Shown: positions 4,706 to 6,228 of the stretch, piece by piece
Numbering within the stretch: the first letter of the stretch is position 1
Layout of the letters: each line of letters starts with the position of its first letter
Program-made: the position numbers and the translations under genes
The notes under the pieces: model-generated
Database searches by the model: none
Told to the model about the DNA's origin: nothing
What the model saw: only the letters and a program-made list of their open reading frames with translations
NCBI GenBank assembly: GCA_050049805.1
Contig: JASFVN010000271.1
Span: forward strand, 1-6,228
Direction of reading: 5' to 3'
Length of the DNA: 6,228 nt
Origin: JABDNZ01 sp050049805
GTDB taxonomy: Bacteria; Gemmatimonadota; Gemmatimonadetes; Longimicrobiales; Gaopeijiaceae

Positions 4706-5989
4706 ATGACCAGATCGAGGATGAGAGGACGAGTAGCCGGCGCTGCAGTGGTCGCTCTCCTTGCTGTCTCCTGCGACAACGGCGATGGCATCGTCAAGCC
4801 CGAAGACCAATGGGACGGGCGGGTTCAGATCATCAACGACGAAGGAGTTCTCCAGAGCCGAGTGACTCGGCCCGGAACGTCCATTCCCATCGATCCCCCG
4901 TCGCCGGGGCTTTTCCCTCCACAGGCCGTCTCGGGATGGCTGAAAGGATCGGAGAAGGGTCTCGCCCTCAGCCTCGAAGCCGAAGTAAGCCCCCCAACCG
5001 TCGATGGCCAGGTCGTCCAGGCCACCTCAGTGGTACTGCAGGGCACCTCGAAGGCCCTGGTCAGCTACAACATGCGGGGAGCTCCGCGGCTGGGAGGAGT
5101 GGACTGGCTGACGAACCTCACGACAAAACCACGGATCGGAGCCTCGGCCACCTTCAGCGACTCTGACGTAAGCGCTGTCTCCTTCGACGGATCCTTCGCC
5201 TACGCCGCAGAGGCGACCGGCGCAAGCGAGTTCCCCTATCCCGCCGTTCTGGAACGGCTGAGGGTGGTGGGGAACGGATTCAGTCTGGAAGACAACCTCC
5301 GAGTGCCTCTGACCAGTTATGTGGCGACCAGTACCACGGTGACGGACAATGAGGTCTACACCACGTCAGGAAACACTGGCCACGTTTCCGCCTTCGACAA
5401 GTCCACCTTCTCCCTCCTGGGGCAATACTCGTTGGAGGACGCCCGCTGGGTGGCATGGGACGAAGAGGGAGGTCGTGTCGTCGTGGCGCAGGGAACACCG
5501 GGCAGACTCTCGGTCTTCGCCCAGGGAGAGTTCCCCGGCGGGTCGCTTAACCTCCTGAATACCTTCACCTTCCCGGGGGCGGATGTGGCGGAATCCAAGT
5601 CCACGGTGGAGATCCTGGGCGGAAAGGCGTTCGTGGCTGCTGGTCCTGAAGGAGTCCAGATCGTGTGCCTGGACAATGGCCAGGTGGTGGGGTCCGTACC
5701 CCGTCCGGATCCGGGAGACCTGGGCCTGGATCCTTCCGTCGTGGTCACCAACGCCGTGAGCGTAGATGGAGACATCATGTTCATATCCAACGGGGAAGCC
5801 GGGGTTTACGTCGCACGGGGCGCCGAAGACTTCGCAACCTCCGGATGCGCAAAACAGGACGTCACTGTCCTCGGCCACCTGCGCTTCGACGATCTCCAGT
5901 CCGCCAACCACGTGGATTTCAAGACCAAATGGTTGGTCGTTGCGGCTGGGCTAGGAGGCGTGAAGCTGGTGGAGGTGGGCGGGGTTTAG
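4706..5989 (+). CDS. Secreted lipoprotein with beta-propeller (LVIVD-like) repeats
   Basis: This 427-residue protein starts with a basic, hydrophobic signal peptide ending in AVSC (Cys23), so it is a probable lipoprotein (-3 is Ala, with Leu further back, so the lipobox is imperfect). A Pro-rich linker (about 55-75) leads to a series of roughly 35-45-residue beta repeats of the form strand, acidic or Gly turn, then FVAAGPEGVQIVCLDNG. Examples are VVVAQGTPGRLSVF (258-271), KAFVAAGPEGVQIV (307-320), IMFISNGEAGVYVA (357-370) and WLVVAAGLGGVKLVEV (409-424). I count six or seven, which suggests a closed propeller. This resembles LVIVD-repeat surface proteins, a class without a uniform function. 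No catalytic motif is seen. Two Cys (321, 381) lie in the mature domain. It stands alone after the 318-base gap and converges with the gene at the right edge, 50 bases away. A binding or scaffolding role is a guess. Confidence 0.75.
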   Translation: MTRSRMRGRVAGAAVVALLAVSCDNGDGIVKPEDQWDGRVQIINDEGVLQSRVTRPGTSIPIDPPSPGLFPPQAVSGWLKGSEKGLALSLEAEVSPPTVDGQVVQATSVVLQGTSKALVSYNMRGAPRLGGVDWLTNLTTKPRIGASATFSDSDVSAVSFDGSFAYAAEATGASEFPYPAVLERLRVVGNGFSLEDNLRVPLTSYVATSTTVTDNEVYTTSGNTGHVSAFDKSTFSLLGQYSLEDARWVAWDEEGGRVVVAQGTPGRLSVFAQGEFPGGSLNLLNTFTFPGADVAESKSTVEILGGKAFVAAGPEGVQIVCLDNGQVVGSVPRPDPGDLGLDPSVVVTNAVSVDGDIMFISNGEAGVYVARGAEDFATSGCAKQDVTVLGHLRFDDLQSANHVDFKTKWLVVAAGLGGVKLVEVGGV

Positions 5990-6039
5990 CCAACGAGAGC
6001 CGCAGTTTGTGACCCCTTGCCGGCCCAAAGAGAATCCGG

Positions 6040-6228
6040 TCATCCCCCGATTGCCTCCACAATCAACTCCGCCACCACGGAATCGGCATCCACCACGTAT
6101 CCTGAATCCACCAGGATTTCTCTGATGCTTTCAGGGCTCCGTTGGGACTCGAGTATGGCCGTGACGGTTTGAGAGAGGGTTCCTGCATCGGCTCTGGAGG
6201 CAGCTCCCTGGTCCACGAGATAGGTGTC
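6040..6228 (-). CDS. C-terminal fragment of an unrecognised protein (5' truncated by window edge)
   Basis: On the minus strand a frame is open from the right edge (first codon GAC at 6226-6228) to a TGA at 6040-6042, giving the last 62 residues of a protein whose start is outside the window. I do not recognise the family. The fragment is acidic and probably helical. It contains two related segments, LVDQGAASRAD (residues 4-14) and LVDSGYVVDAD (39-49), sharing L-V-D-x-G and A-D at identical spacing with a 35-residue period. Each is followed by a hydrophobic helix (QTVTAIL, then VVAELIVEAI). This suggests a helical-repeat protein. Codon use is GC-rich like the neighbours, and no stop interrupts 62 codons, but there is no homology evidence. 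It converges with the propeller gene across 50 bases, in which I see no clear terminator. Confidence 0.6.
   Translation of the reverse strand, partial: DTYLVDQGAASRADAGTLSQTVTAILESQRSPESIREILVDSGYVVDADSVVAELIVEAIGG

Noticed and set aside
1..6228. CRISPR array, tRNA, rRNA, insertion sequence or toxin-antitoxin locus
   Set aside because: No regularly spaced direct repeats, cloverleaf signatures, transposase or terminal inverted repeats were seen. The HTH gene is paired with a membrane protein that does not look like a toxin.

Overview
The window is GC-rich bacterial DNA, dense in genes, with no sign of a plasmid, phage, insertion sequence, CRISPR array, tRNA or rRNA. It carries an AbgB-type amidohydrolase, a lipoprotein-type penicillin acylase homologue and a beta-propeller lipoprotein, with G/C-ending codons and strong Shine-Dalgarno sites. 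This would fit an environmental Gram-negative such as Gemmatimonadota. That assignment is an inference from gene content, because no marker gene is present.

Layout. (1) Bases 1-542 (+) are the C-terminal part of an AbgB-like M20 amidohydrolase that runs off the left edge. (2) Bases 550-1216 (-) are a two-gene unit. A four-helix membrane protein comes first and overlaps by 8 bases a small XRE-type HTH regulator that starts at GTG. The unit is driven by a good sigma70-like promoter (TTGACA, 17 bases, TACATT) that lies inside two 20-bp palindromes set exactly 21 bp apart. (3) Bases 1300-1522 are a GC-rich, hairpin-rich leader without a convincing gene. (4) Bases 1523-4387 (+) are a probable two-gene operon: a P-loop NadR/AAA_28-like kinase or NTPase, then 15 bases later a 764-residue lipoprotein of the penicillin acylase (Ntn-hydrolase) family. 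(5) Bases 4388-4705 are intergenic, with a strong GC hairpin and an AT-rich patch. (6) Bases 4706-5989 (+) are a secreted lipoprotein with beta-propeller-like repeats. (7) Bases 6040-6228 (-) are the C-terminal end of an unrecognised protein that runs off the right edge and converges on the propeller gene.

Functionally, the amidohydrolase and the acylase both hydrolyse amide bonds, the first probably in the cytoplasm and the second at the cell surface, but nothing shows that they share a pathway. The clearest regulatory story is the HTH/membrane-protein unit with its own doubled operator, which is probably autoregulated. The strongest individual observations are that double operator, a 27-bp coding tandem repeat just ahead of the acylase self-cleavage site, the PvdQ-like spacing of the acylase catalytic residues, and two competing hairpins in the kinase leader. 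I see no clearly new multi-gene system here.
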